Positions 1 through 8,077 of a stretch of DNA of 16,226 bases are shown here, one piece after another (positions within the stretch are counted from its first letter, which is position 1; each line of letters begins with the position of its first letter). Below the pieces are notes generated by a model that saw only the letters and a program-made list of their open reading frames with translations, was not told the origin of the DNA and ran no database searches. The DNA is from DAOQAU01 sp035354275 (GTDB lineage: Bacteria > Cyanobacteriota > Vampirovibrionia > Gastranaerophilales > Gastranaerophilaceae). Where the stretch lies: positions 1 through 16,226 of the forward strand of contig DAOQAU010000037.1 of the NCBI GenBank assembly GCA_035354275.1, in the 5' to 3' direction. A program made the translations under genes and the position numbers.

Positions 1-1
1 A

Positions 2-541
2 ATTATTATGGCGGGATGTTCAATTTTAGGAGGCATTACCGGTGGGGCAATTTTTGATAAAAAAGAAAATTTTAAAGCAAAATGCAGGGAAGGCATAATA
101 CAAATGGGCGGAAATATTCTTATACCTCTTGCTTGTGTCGGTGGAGGCAGTGAGCTATATGATAAGTTTTTAAAACAAAAAGTTATGACGAAGTTTAAAT
201 TAGTTGGTCCAAAAGCGGAAATACCCGGTGCAATTGTTGCATTAATTACCCTCTCGGCGGCGATGTTTTTCGGAAATAAAACAACCAACTTTATAAATGA
301 AGAAATTTATCATATTAGAGATGATAGAGGAGTTAAATTTGCTGATTTATCAGGACACTTGGATGATACTTGTCTGGCTTTATCCAAGGCAAGCAAGGAC
401 TCAATTATAAGTAAAGTGGCTAGCCGTATAATTCCTCTTGCACTTTTGGTTTGCGGATATTCAAGTGGGGTTATGCAGGAGTGGCCGCCTGAGGCAAGAA
501 TTACAAGAAAAGTCGATTCTAAATTTAAAAAACAAGTTTAA
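2..541 (+). CDS. Hypothetical hydrophobic protein, 5' end cut by window edge
   Basis: I do not recognise this protein. The reading frame is open to the left edge, so the ATG at 8 may be an internal methionine; too little upstream sequence is present to see a ribosome binding site. From that ATG there are 177 residues. Glycine-rich hydrophobic stretches lie near residues 4-15, 36-47, 73-88 and 141-156, separated by charged, lysine-rich segments, which suggests a membrane-associated protein with several short spanning or hairpin segments. The tail (about 162-177) is strongly basic. It is followed after 31 bases by another unknown gene on the same strand with its own ribosome binding site, so the two are probably co-transcribed. 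Function cannot be inferred. Confidence 0.6.
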   Translation: MIMAGCSILGGITGGAIFDKKENFKAKCREGIIQMGGNILIPLACVGGGSELYDKFLKQKVMTKFKLVGPKAEIPGAIVALITLSAAMFFGNKTTNFINEEIYHIRDDRGVKFADLSGHLDDTCLALSKASKDSIISKVASRIIPLALLVCGYSSGVMQEWPPEARITRKVDSKFKKQV

Positions 542-572
542 AAACATTCTAAAACTAAATATAGGAGGATAT

Positions 573-1067
573 ATGAAAGTACAATTTATAGGTTTACAAA
601 GTCATAATTTAGTAAATAGAAGAAAAAAATCAAATACGAAAATTTCTACTCCACTGATGACAGATAATGATAAAAATTTGTATAATCCGAGTTTTTCTTC
701 AGGGGGATACGGGATTGCACTTCGTAATGCAAGATGTGGACGATTGAGGATTTTAGAACGGACGCATGAAGAAATGATAGATATGGCAGAATCTCTTCAT
801 GAATATTCGCCAAATATAATTCTTTCTATTGCCACAGTTTATAAATGGTTAGGTTTTGCTACTGATAAGCCAAAAACTGAAATCGCATATAAAAAATTGT
901 CTGAAGCTATACAAGAAGTAATTGAAAAAAAATCAAAAATTTTAGCGCAAATTGAAAATAACACTGGCGATTTAAGTGCCCTTAAAAATGAATTAGATCG
1001 GATAGCGGAGAAGGTAAAGAAATCTTATCATGAATATGACTTATTTATAGAAAATAGCGGAGTTTAA
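573..1067 (+). CDS. Hypothetical protein with C-terminal coiled coil
   Basis: A 164-residue protein of unknown function. I chose the ATG at 573 because AGGAGG at 563-568 lies 4 bases upstream. An in-frame ATG at 438 would give 45 more residues but lies inside the preceding gene and has no ribosome binding site. Residues 1-60 are polar and basic and look disordered. About 65-100 is a mixed helical region containing a YKWLGF motif. About 105-152 is a heptad-like, Lys/Glu-rich helix likely to form a coiled coil. There is no signal peptide or membrane segment. It sits 31 bases after the previous unknown gene and is probably in the same operon. No terminator is visible before the proB promoter. 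Confidence 0.7.
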   Translation: MKVQFIGLQSHNLVNRRKKSNTKISTPLMTDNDKNLYNPSFSSGGYGIALRNARCGRLRILERTHEEMIDMAESLHEYSPNIILSIATVYKWLGFATDKPKTEIAYKKLSEAIQEVIEKKSKILAQIENNTGDLSALKNELDRIAEKVKKSYHEYDLFIENSGV

Positions 1068-1113
1068 TACGTTTTTATAAAATTATTAACCTTTAAGTTT
1101 AAATTCTAATGGC

Positions 1114-1142
1114 TTGAAAGAAAGTGTGATTTTATGTATAAT
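1114..1142 (+). promoter_or_regulatory. Sigma-70-type promoter of proBA
   Basis: TTGAAA at 1114-1119 and TATAAT at 1137-1142 are separated by 17 bases, a near-consensus vegetative promoter. Only seven bases (1143-1149) lie between the -10 box and the ATG at 1150, so transcription should start at or beside the A of that ATG. The TTG at 1114, which extends the frame, is better explained as part of this -35 box than as a start codon. Confidence 0.75.
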
Positions 1143-1149
1143 CACTCCT

Positions 1150-2295
1150 ATGGACAGAAGTTTGATTTCTAATACAAACAGAGTTGTTATAAAATTCGGA
1201 ACCAATATTCTAACCAATGATGAGGGTGATGTTTCTCTTTCAAGGGTTTATTCTTTTATTGAAGATGTTTCAAAATTAAGAAAAGAAGGGAAAGAAGTTA
1301 TTCTTGTAACGTCAGGCGCTGTCGGGCTTGGTAAAAGCAAATTGGGACTTGAATCTACAGATGCGACTGCGCTTAAGCAGGCATGTGCGGCTGTAGGACA
1401 GGGACGTTTGATGTCAATTTATGAAGCAGGTTTTGACAAATACGGGCTTGCTGTTGCGCAAATTCTTCTTACAGAAGACGATTTTTCTCAAAGAAAAAGA
1501 TATTTGAGTTTAAGAATGACATTAAATAAGCTTCTTGAGTTGAAAGTTATTCCGATAATCAACCAAAATGATACGGTATCAACCATTGAACTTGATGAAT
1601 TATACGATGACATGCAAGTTTGTTTTTCCGATAACGACAAGCTTTCAGCGCTTGTCGCAAGCGAACTTGACGCAGATTTGCTGGTGATTTTATCTGACGT
1701 GGAAGGACTTTACGATTCAAACCCCAAAACGAATAGCAATGCTAAAATTATTCCTGTTGTTGAAAACGTTACCGACGAGATTTTGAACTTGGGCGAAGGT
1801 GCTTCATCAGGCGGCAGGGGCGGGATGAGAACAAAATTGGAAGCTGCAAGACTTGTTACGCGCTCAGGCGGAACTGTTTTGGTCGCAAACGGAAAAACAC
1901 CTTCTGTTATTAACCAAATTTTTTCAGAAAATGAAATCGGGACAATATTTTTGCCTCATCAAGAGCTTCTTTCGGGCAAAAAACGTTGGATTGGTTACGC
2001 GACAAATATTTTGGGTAAAATCATAGTAAATTACGGAGCTAAAAAAGCTATTCTTGAAAAAGAATCAAGCCTTTTGCCCATTGGCGTTGTTGAAATAAGA
2101 AACGAATTTAAAAAGGGCGAAGTAGTTTCGATTTTGGACGAAAACGAAAAAGAAATCGCACGCGGAATGGTTAATTACAATTCAGATGACTGCAAAAAAC
2201 TTATAGGCGCACACTCGGATGACATTTCAAAAATTTTGGGCTACAAAAATTACGATGCTGTTATAACACGCGACAATATAACTGTTTTGGAGTAA
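1150..2295 (+). CDS. proB: Glutamate 5-kinase
   Basis: Cytosolic enzyme that phosphorylates L-glutamate with ATP to L-glutamyl 5-phosphate, the first committed and usually feedback-inhibited step of proline synthesis. From the ATG at 1150 it has 381 residues. Amino-acid kinase domain (about 9-265): VVIKFGTN near the N-terminus, VTSGAVGLG, a NQNDTV segment, DNDKLSALVA, LSDVEGLYDSNP, and a glycine-rich GGRGGM loop. A C-terminal PUA domain (about 285-381) matches the long form of the family. An upstream in-frame TTG at 1114 would add 12 residues but overlaps the -35 box; the family normally starts just before the VVIKFG strand, favouring 1150. There is no Shine-Dalgarno sequence upstream of 1150. 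The stop lies 2 bases before proA. Function is secure; only the start is open. Confidence 0.96.
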   Translation: MDRSLISNTNRVVIKFGTNILTNDEGDVSLSRVYSFIEDVSKLRKEGKEVILVTSGAVGLGKSKLGLESTDATALKQACAAVGQGRLMSIYEAGFDKYGLAVAQILLTEDDFSQRKRYLSLRMTLNKLLELKVIPIINQNDTVSTIELDELYDDMQVCFSDNDKLSALVASELDADLLVILSDVEGLYDSNPKTNSNAKIIPVVENVTDEILNLGEGASSGGRGGMRTKLEAARLVTRSGGTVLVANGKTPSVINQIFSENEIGTIFLPHQELLSGKKRWIGYATNILGKIIVNYGAKKAILEKESSLLPIGVVEIRNEFKKGEVVSILDENEKEIARGMVNYNSDDCKKLIGAHSDDISKILGYKNYDAVITRDNITVLE

Positions 2296-2297
2296 TT

Positions 2298-3539
2298 ATG
2301 GAAAATATAGTTAAAAAGACTAAAGAAGCATCCTTAAAGCTTGTAAATTTGCCCATTGAAGCAAGAAATTACGCCCTTGAGATGATTGCAAACTCGCTTG
2401 ACTTGCACCAAAAACAAATTTTTGACGCTAATCAAAAAGATTTGCAGGAAGCTCAAAAACTTGTTGAAAGCGGCGAGATTTCGCAAGCGGTTTTTGACCG
2501 CCTTAAACTTGATGAAAACAAAATGCGGGATATGATTGCAGGAGTCAGAGATGTTATCAAATTAGATAATCCGATTAACAAATGCCTGCTTGCAAGGTCC
2601 CTTGATGAAGGACTTACTCTGTATAAAATTTCTTGTCCTATCGGGGTTTTAGGGGTAATTTTTGAGGCAAGACCCGATGTCATAGTTCAAATTAGCGCAC
2701 TTGCGATAAAGTCTTCAAACGCCGTTATCTTAAAAGGCGGAAAAGAAGCAATAAAAACTAACAAAGCCATCTTTGAAGTCATAACAGATGCTTTGGACTG
2801 CATAAAAGATTTCCCCAAAAATGTTATAAATCAGGTTTATTCAAGAGAAGATGTTGCCCAAATGCTTGAAATGGAAGGTTATATTGATTTAATTATTCCG
2901 CGTGGCGGAAATTCACTTGTAAAATTTGTTCAAGAAAACACAAAAATTCCCGTGCTCGGTCATGCTGACGGAATTTGCCACATTTTCGTCGATGAAAGTG
3001 CCGATTTTGAAATGGCAAAAAACATTGTAATTGATGCCAAAACCCAATATCCCAGTGCCTGTAATTCCGTCGAAACACTTTTAATTAATAATGATTTTAA
3101 ATATTCTGATGAACTGCTTGAAGCTTTAAAAAATGTTGAAATCAAGCTTATTGATAACCCTGAAAGTTGGGCTTTTGAATACGGCGACAAAACCCTTGCC
3201 TATAAATTTGTTTCGGATGTAACAGAAGCGATTGAACATATTAACAAATACGGTTCAGGGCACACGGACTGTATCATAAGCGAAAATTTTGAAAGCGTTG
3301 AAAAATTTTTGAATGAAGTTGATTCGGCGGGAGTTTATCACAATGTTTCAACGCGCTTTGCAGACGGTTTCAGATACGGTTTCGGGGCAGAGGTGGGTAT
3401 TTCCACCAACAAAACCCACGCCCGCGGTCCTGTGGGCTTAGAAGGGCTTACGATTTATAAATACAAACTCTACGGCACCGGACATGTCGTAAAAGATTAC
3501 GCACAAGGCTTAAAACAGTTTCACCACAGCGATCTATAG
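2298..3539 (+). CDS. proA: Glutamate-5-semialdehyde dehydrogenase (gamma-glutamyl phosphate reductase)
   Basis: Reduces L-glutamyl 5-phosphate with NADPH to glutamate 5-semialdehyde, which cyclises to pyrroline-5-carboxylate, the precursor reduced to proline by ProC (not in this window). It has 413 residues, the normal family length. Visible signatures are the N-terminal cofactor-binding region with GVLGVIFEARPDV (about 117-129) and KGGKEA, the catalytic cysteine in YPSACNS (Cys255), and the C-terminal VSTRFADGFRYGFGAEVGIST and RGPVGLEGLT segments typical of ProA. It begins 2 bases after the proB stop; a GGAG inside the end of proB acts as its ribosome binding site, so translation is coupled to proB. 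The labile product is normally passed directly between the two enzymes. Its stop lies 3 bases from the stop of the opposing phosphohexomutase gene. Confidence 0.97.
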   Translation: MENIVKKTKEASLKLVNLPIEARNYALEMIANSLDLHQKQIFDANQKDLQEAQKLVESGEISQAVFDRLKLDENKMRDMIAGVRDVIKLDNPINKCLLARSLDEGLTLYKISCPIGVLGVIFEARPDVIVQISALAIKSSNAVILKGGKEAIKTNKAIFEVITDALDCIKDFPKNVINQVYSREDVAQMLEMEGYIDLIIPRGGNSLVKFVQENTKIPVLGHADGICHIFVDESADFEMAKNIVIDAKTQYPSACNSVETLLINNDFKYSDELLEALKNVEIKLIDNPESWAFEYGDKTLAYKFVSDVTEAIEHINKYGSGHTDCIISENFESVEKFLNEVDSAGVYHNVSTRFADGFRYGFGAEVGISTNKTHARGPVGLEGLTIYKYKLYGTGHVVKDYAQGLKQFHHSDL

Positions 3540-3542
3540 GTT

Positions 3543-5822
3543 TTAAAATTCTTTATATTCAGGTATAGTGAAACCCCCGTTATTTAGGTCTTTGTTTACA
3601 AAATGCAAGTAAAATTTCATTGCTTCATCTTTTGAGTTTTGATAAAAATCTTCCGGAATAAGCTCTTTGTACATCTTTGTTCTGTCGCCCGAATAATTCC
3701 CTAAAATCTGTGTGTACATTTCGAGTTCTTTTTTGTCTAAACCTGCGGCATAAGCCTTTGTTTTTGCATCTGTTCCCGACGGTCTTATTTCTATGAATTT
3801 GTCTTCAAATTCCATATAAGTCCCGTCACCTGCAAATTTTATTTTGGTTAAATTCGAAAAATCAAGTTGACAGAAAGCATCTGCCAAAATTTCTTTTGCT
3901 TGTTCAAAAGTTATTTCTTTACAGGCAATACCGATTGCAAGAGTCAGAAAAAAAAGGTCGTTATTTGTACGTTTTTTCTCGCCTTCTTTTTTTGCTTCTT
4001 TTAATTTTTTAATGTCGGGTTCTGACTCGTTGTAGTAAGAAATATCTGCTCTTGTGTCATATTTACCCGTAATTTTATTTGTTTCAAAAACATCGAGAAG
4101 ATGTTGGGAAAGAGTTTTATTTTCTTTTTCAAGCTGGGAAGTCAGGGCAGAAGCTATTATAATGGCTTCTGTAGCACTTTTTTCTCTCATTGCAACAGCT
4201 TCGTAGCCGGTCGCGGATTCTATTAGTTTGCCCGGGCCGACAATCATTCCGCCGGATTCTTCGCCTGCAAAAAGCAGTCGGGGTTCTATCCCTAAATTTA
4301 TTTTATTTGCAAAAACATCTGATATAATAACCTCTTTGTCAGGGGCGTTTTTAATCTGAAGTTCGACTTTTTTCATTATATTGGCAATTTCTTTAAATCC
4401 TACGGGTACATTTATTACACTTATGCCGTTATTTGAAGCCCATTCATCCCAGGAAAGAGAAGACGCGGTGGTCTTAATTATAAATCTCGGGTAATTTTGA
4501 AAAACACCCATTGCTTTAAGTTTTTTTAAACGAAAATCCATTAACATTAAAAAAGCCTGATTAGCAGTATAAACAGCTAATACTCTATCTTTAGAAAGCC
4601 TTACGTAATCAATGCCCGCTGTCTTAAGAATATCAATTTTATCAGAATTTTCAATTTGAACAATAGTCAGCCTGTCATGATCGGGGTCTGTTATCAAAAT
4701 AACGGTATTTACAGGATATTTTTTTAATTTGCTGTCGTAGTCTAAACTTTCAATTACGGGAAAAAAGTTTTTTCCTTCTTTGTTTTTTGCAACAACTGTT
4801 GCATCAACCGAATAATCGTAAAATCCTTTGTTGCCTTTGTTGTCGATATCTGATTTCCCTATCGAATGAAAAAAAGGATCTTCTTGCGTGTTAAGCCAGT
4901 CAAATTTTTCTGATATTTCAAGTTTATCTAAAACCCTGCTTAAAGTACGATAGGCACTTCCTCCAACATTTTCAATCACTATTTTATTTTTTAAGTTTTG
5001 AATAAGCTCCATATTGAACTTTCTTGCAACACCCGTCTGAAGGTATTCAACATATAAATCAACTCCGTCATTCATTTCTTTCATAGCTTTTTCGTCGATT
5101 AATTTATCGTCTGCTTTTGAAAATTTAATACTATAAGTGCCTTCTTTTTCTGTTTGTTTAAAAATTTCCTTTATTTTTGCTACAAATTCTGCGGATTCTT
5201 CGGGCAAATATTGGCTGCCTTGAAAATTTAGGTCTTTTGTCGCATTTTTAACAGAAATTCCGTGACTTGAGGTTATGTATTCACCCCCTAAAAGCCCGAG
5301 TTTTAAAATCAAAAATGATGCAAGCCAGATAGGAATTGTTTGCTTATTTTCTGAAACCAGAGTTTTAATTCCTTGAGCAGCTTGAATTCTTGTAATAGCT
5401 TCCAAATAAAATTCAGAGTTATATCTTACTTCTCTGCCTGCAAGTTTTACGAGTCGTTTGTTAGGATATTTTTCTTTAGCCACAAGTGCTTTTGCCAATG
5501 TCGCAAGAGTTATTCCTATAAGGTTAATTGGGAACCTTGTGTCCTGCGGAAACAAAATGTTTTGAGGTCCTCTTATTCCTGCTGTTGAAACTTGAGCTTC
5601 TTTTTCATAGTTTTCAAACCAGTCCCAAAGGTTGAGTCCTTCAGGGTTGTCGTGTTTGTCGTAAGGCTGCAGATGCTCTTTTTTAAGGACAAATTCAAAT
5701 TCATCCTTATTGCTTAGGTCAATCAAATTAAGGTTTTTGATGCTGTCGGGTGTTTTTTCAAAAACATTTTCAAATAGTTTTTTTTCAAGCTCACAAGAAT
5801 ATTTTTGCAGCATTTTTTCCAT
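3543..5822 (-). CDS. Large alpha-D-phosphohexomutase (phosphoglucomutase/phosphomannomutase family)
   Basis: Likely interconverts hexose 1- and 6-phosphates in the cytosol, linking glycolysis to polysaccharide or nucleotide-sugar synthesis. All four family signatures are present in order: N-terminal STAGIRG (79-85); active-site loop TSSHG, with the phosphoserine expected at Ser186 next to His187; metal loop DPDHDR (379-384); sugar-binding GEESGG (520-525); phosphate-binding RPSGTD (680-685). The protein has 759 residues, well over the usual 450-580, with the extra length spread between motifs, notably 186-379. The active-site loop reads S-H-G where most relatives have S-H-N-P. The start is supported by AAGGAG six bases upstream; the next methionine is residue 4. 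No partner genes surround it, so glucose versus mannose specificity cannot be decided. Confidence 0.9.
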   Translation of the reverse strand: MEKMLQKYSCELEKKLFENVFEKTPDSIKNLNLIDLSNKDEFEFVLKKEHLQPYDKHDNPEGLNLWDWFENYEKEAQVSTAGIRGPQNILFPQDTRFPINLIGITLATLAKALVAKEKYPNKRLVKLAGREVRYNSEFYLEAITRIQAAQGIKTLVSENKQTIPIWLASFLILKLGLLGGEYITSSHGISVKNATKDLNFQGSQYLPEESAEFVAKIKEIFKQTEKEGTYSIKFSKADDKLIDEKAMKEMNDGVDLYVEYLQTGVARKFNMELIQNLKNKIVIENVGGSAYRTLSRVLDKLEISEKFDWLNTQEDPFFHSIGKSDIDNKGNKGFYDYSVDATVVAKNKEGKNFFPVIESLDYDSKLKKYPVNTVILITDPDHDRLTIVQIENSDKIDILKTAGIDYVRLSKDRVLAVYTANQAFLMLMDFRLKKLKAMGVFQNYPRFIIKTTASSLSWDEWASNNGISVINVPVGFKEIANIMKKVELQIKNAPDKEVIISDVFANKINLGIEPRLLFAGEESGGMIVGPGKLIESATGYEAVAMREKSATEAIIIASALTSQLEKENKTLSQHLLDVFETNKITGKYDTRADISYYNESEPDIKKLKEAKKEGEKKRTNNDLFFLTLAIGIACKEITFEQAKEILADAFCQLDFSNLTKIKFAGDGTYMEFEDKFIEIRPSGTDAKTKAYAAGLDKKELEMYTQILGNYSGDRTKMYKELIPEDFYQNSKDEAMKFYLHFVNKDLNNGGFTIPEYKEF

Positions 5823-5863
5823 TTAAAACTCCTTTTTAAGACTCACTTCGTGTTTTTTGTCTA

Positions 5864-5872
5864 AGTATAGCA
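5864..5872 (-). promoter_or_regulatory. Extended -10 promoter for the phosphohexomutase gene
   Basis: On the minus strand the sequence reads TG-C-TATACT, an extended -10 element, about 40 bases before the ATG. The region 17 bases further upstream reads TTTTAA, a poor -35 box, which extended -10 promoters tolerate. It lies in the divergent 179-base gap shared with the forward gene at 6002. Confidence 0.45.
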
Positions 5873-5900
5873 TAAAGAATACGTTTTTAAAATCCTTCAT

Positions 5901-5920
5901 AGCACCGTTAAGTGCTTTTT
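5901..5920 (+). other. Small stem-loop followed by T-run in divergent intergenic gap
   Basis: AGCAC at 5901-5905 can pair with GTGCT at 5912-5916 around a six-base loop, and the sequence continues with T at 5916-5920. This has the form of a weak intrinsic terminator or attenuator, but no gene ends here: both flanking genes point away. It could be a remnant, a small-RNA terminator or chance; a 5 bp stem is weak evidence. Confidence 0.25.
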
Positions 5921-6001
5921 ATATGTAACATTTTTTTAACAAAATAGCAAAAGAATTTATTATGCGTTTTATTCTATTGTTATTAAAGCAAGGACATTGT
6001 A

Positions 6002-6625
6002 ATGAAAATATATTCGGTTAACCCGGTAAATAATTTTAAATTAAACTCAAATATGGGGTGCAATTCACCTCGCAAAGCCGTCGTTTTTGGTAATTTACCT
6101 GTAAGTGCGGACCGACACGCCAACGGTGCTTATAAAGTTTTTGATCTTGAATATCTTAAGTTGATTAAAAATAAAAAAGTAGATGGTAAAGATTATTTGG
6201 TTGAGCACCCTCTATTTTATGTTTATCCTCAAAGGCATATAGTTTTGCTTGACGGGGCCAAGGTTGATACTGTTTATATGTATGAAAATGAAGGACACGG
6301 GACTTTACAGGTTAGTACAAAATATTTCTACGATAATAAAAATATTTCAAATTCGATTCCAACGTCAGTAGGTGAAGCTATTTTTAAAGCAGAACGTGAA
6401 GCCGTGCGTGAAATGAAGACTTTTTACAGAGGCAATCCTTATGAAGGAACTGATTCGTACGATACTTTGATGATTGATTCCAAATCTCACAAATCTCTTT
6501 CAGGTGCATCTTACAGAAAAGACGGAACTTTGGATGCCATAACTAAATATAAAGACGGAAAAGCCGTTGAAATACTTGAATATGATGAAACAGGAAAAAT
6601 AGTCATAAATACAATTCAACTTTAA
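6002..6625 (+). CDS. Hypothetical protein, first of a tandem paralogue pair
   Basis: A 207-residue soluble protein I cannot name. Start chosen from AAGGA at 5990-5994, seven bases before the ATG. The N-terminal 35 residues are polar and Asn-rich (MKIYSVNPVNN...), followed by a folded-looking region with KVDGKDYL (59-66) and RHIVLLDG (78-85), then a helical AEREAVREMKTFY segment near 130-145 and an acidic C-terminal part containing short DGT/DGK turn repeats (YRKDGTLDAI, YKDGKAVEI, YDETGKIVI), as in beta-rich repeat folds. The blocks and their order are shared with the next gene, 40 bases downstream, so the two arose by tandem duplication and have diverged far. No signal peptide, membrane segment or catalytic motif is evident. 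Confidence 0.75.
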   Translation: MKIYSVNPVNNFKLNSNMGCNSPRKAVVFGNLPVSADRHANGAYKVFDLEYLKLIKNKKVDGKDYLVEHPLFYVYPQRHIVLLDGAKVDTVYMYENEGHGTLQVSTKYFYDNKNISNSIPTSVGEAIFKAEREAVREMKTFYRGNPYEGTDSYDTLMIDSKSHKSLSGASYRKDGTLDAITKYKDGKAVEILEYDETGKIVINTIQL

Positions 6626-6665
6626 AAATTAATAGTATATAGGTCATTTTTTAGGAGTTAAGATA

Positions 6666-7274
6666 ATGAAAATATTATTTAATGCGTTTAACAATTCTTT
6701 TTATCAGACAAACAATGTACAAGCTAAAAAAAGCCCGCAAGTTTGCGCTTCTTTAAGCAAGGATTTATTTGTAAAAAATTCTTCTCATATCCACTTTAAA
6801 GGTGAAAGGCTTGAAACTGATAATAAGAGTCAATTGCTTGAAATTGTTAATGCAGAACAACTGCTTGAAAGGCTCAATGATAACGGGAAAGTTGAAGGCA
6901 AAGATTATTTGAGCGATTTAGAGGACAAGGCTTCTGTTAACGCATATAGGCATTTGGTAATTTTAGACGGCGGCAGTCCTTGTGTCATTTATAATTTTGA
7001 CGCTGCTAACTCCAAATTGGTTTTTAAAGAAATTTTTAAATATCCTGTTATTGAAGACAGGGATGAAGAAATTGAAAATAAGCCTGTAGATATTATTAAA
7101 GATTATAGTTGTGCTTTTGCTTATGCCAGGACAAATGCGGAGAGTATGAAAACAATTTACTCTAAAGAAGACGGCGGCTGTTCGGTGATGTTTTTTGATT
7201 TTAATTCAAAAAGAATACCCGAAATACAAGATTATGATAAATATGGCAAACTGAAAATGATTACACGCTGCTAG
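6666..7274 (+). CDS. Hypothetical protein, second of the tandem paralogue pair
   Basis: A 202-residue protein of unknown function with a strong ribosome binding site (AGGAG at 6653-6657, eight bases before ATG). It shares with the preceding protein the blocks KVEGKDYL (75-82) and RHLVILDG (95-102), the following VIYNFD strand (VYMYEN in the neighbour), a helix ending in MKTIY (MKTFY in the neighbour) and a terminal YDKYGKLKMI turn. The N-terminal 45 residues are unrelated in sequence but similar in style: polar, Asn-rich, ending in HFKGE (43-47). An FKG tripeptide after a polar N-terminal leader is, as I recall, frequent in Gastranaerophilales proteins; I have not verified this. The two genes are probably co-transcribed. 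No terminator can be seen after it. Confidence 0.75.
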   Translation: MKILFNAFNNSFYQTNNVQAKKSPQVCASLSKDLFVKNSSHIHFKGERLETDNKSQLLEIVNAEQLLERLNDNGKVEGKDYLSDLEDKASVNAYRHLVILDGGSPCVIYNFDAANSKLVFKEIFKYPVIEDRDEEIENKPVDIIKDYSCAFAYARTNAESMKTIYSKEDGGCSVMFFDFNSKRIPEIQDYDKYGKLKMITRC

Positions 7275-7322
7275 ATTTATATAGAAGATGCAGAAAAATT
7301 AAAAATTTTGCGCAGTTTGATA

Positions 7323-7351
7323 TGGAAAAATTTCTTTCTTTTGTATATAAT
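7323..7351 (+). promoter_or_regulatory. Promoter of the plsC pair
   Basis: TATAAT at 7346-7351 is preceded, after a 17-base spacer, by TGGAAA at 7323-7328, which matches the -35 consensus at four of six positions. Transcription would start near 7358, leaving a short leader with the ribosome binding site AGAGG ahead of the GTG start at 7375. Confidence 0.55.
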
Positions 7352-7374
7352 TGATTTAGGAAAGAGGATTTGTT

Positions 7375-8052
7375 GTGAGAGAAAAAGCAGATAAAGACGA
7401 AGCTGTTAAAAAATATATGACAAGAACAGTTGAAAATTACAACTGTTGGAGGCGTATTTGGCAGTGGCTTGTCACCAAGTTTTGGTATGGTTTGAGTTAT
7501 AGGTTTATTTACAGACTTGAAGTCTATGGTCAGGAAAACATTCCAAAGACAAATGACTACATTGTTGTGGGAAACCACCTTTCAACGCTTGATCCTCCGC
7601 TGGTGTGCCATGTGCTTCCGCATCCTGTTGCTTATATGGGGAAAAAAGAGCTTTTTTATCATCCGTTTTTAAAAGTGATGCTTGATTGGCTCGGGACTTT
7701 TGCAGTTGATCGAGAAAAGGTAGGGCTTTCAACGATTAAGACTGCTAAATCCATTCGGAATACAAAAAAATGGGTATTGGGGCTTTTTCCGCAAGGAACA
7801 AGAGAGAAAGGGAATGAAATTCGCAAGGTTACAAAGGGATTTGTCGGGCTTGCTAAAGCAACCGGCTGTAATATTTTGCCTATCGGGATTACAGGCACAG
7901 ATAAGCCTACAAAAATCCCTTTTACGGGAAAAATTATCGTTAGAATAGGTCCTATTATTGAGCTTAGCGATGATACAGATGACATGTTCAACAAATGGAT
8001 TAAAGCAATTGAGGAATTAACCGGCTTTACTTATGTGCCGGAAGAAGTTTAA
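7375..8052 (+). CDS. plsC: 1-acyl-sn-glycerol-3-phosphate acyltransferase (PlsC family)
   Basis: Membrane-associated acyltransferase that adds the second acyl chain to lysophosphatidic acid to make phosphatidic acid, the precursor of membrane phospholipids. 225 residues, typical length. Motifs: catalytic NHLSTLD with His68 and Asp73 (HX4D); GTFAVDR; FPQGTR (138-143), the glycerol-phosphate-binding block, with Gln140 where the commonest form has Glu; ILPIGITG. An aromatic N-terminal helix (about 25-45) probably docks on the membrane. The start is a GTG supported by AGAGG six bases upstream; the next ATG (7417) would remove 14 residues. A second PlsC gene begins 25 bases after the stop, so the two form an operon. 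Acyl-chain preference and exact substrate cannot be read from the sequence. Confidence 0.9.
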   Translation: MREKADKDEAVKKYMTRTVENYNCWRRIWQWLVTKFWYGLSYRFIYRLEVYGQENIPKTNDYIVVGNHLSTLDPPLVCHVLPHPVAYMGKKELFYHPFLKVMLDWLGTFAVDREKVGLSTIKTAKSIRNTKKWVLGLFPQGTREKGNEIRKVTKGFVGLAKATGCNILPIGITGTDKPTKIPFTGKIIVRIGPIIELSDDTDDMFNKWIKAIEELTGFTYVPEEV

Positions 8053-8077
8053 ATTTTAAAATACTCGGAGGTTAAGA

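Noticed and set aside
438..572. Upstream extension of the second gene to the ATG at 438
   Set aside because: It lies inside the preceding gene in another frame and has no ribosome binding site, while 573 has AGGAGG at good spacing.
7290..7312. Terminator after the paralogue pair
   Set aside because: The AAAATT/AATTTT pairing is AT-only with bulges and no T-run in the right place, so it is too weak to call.
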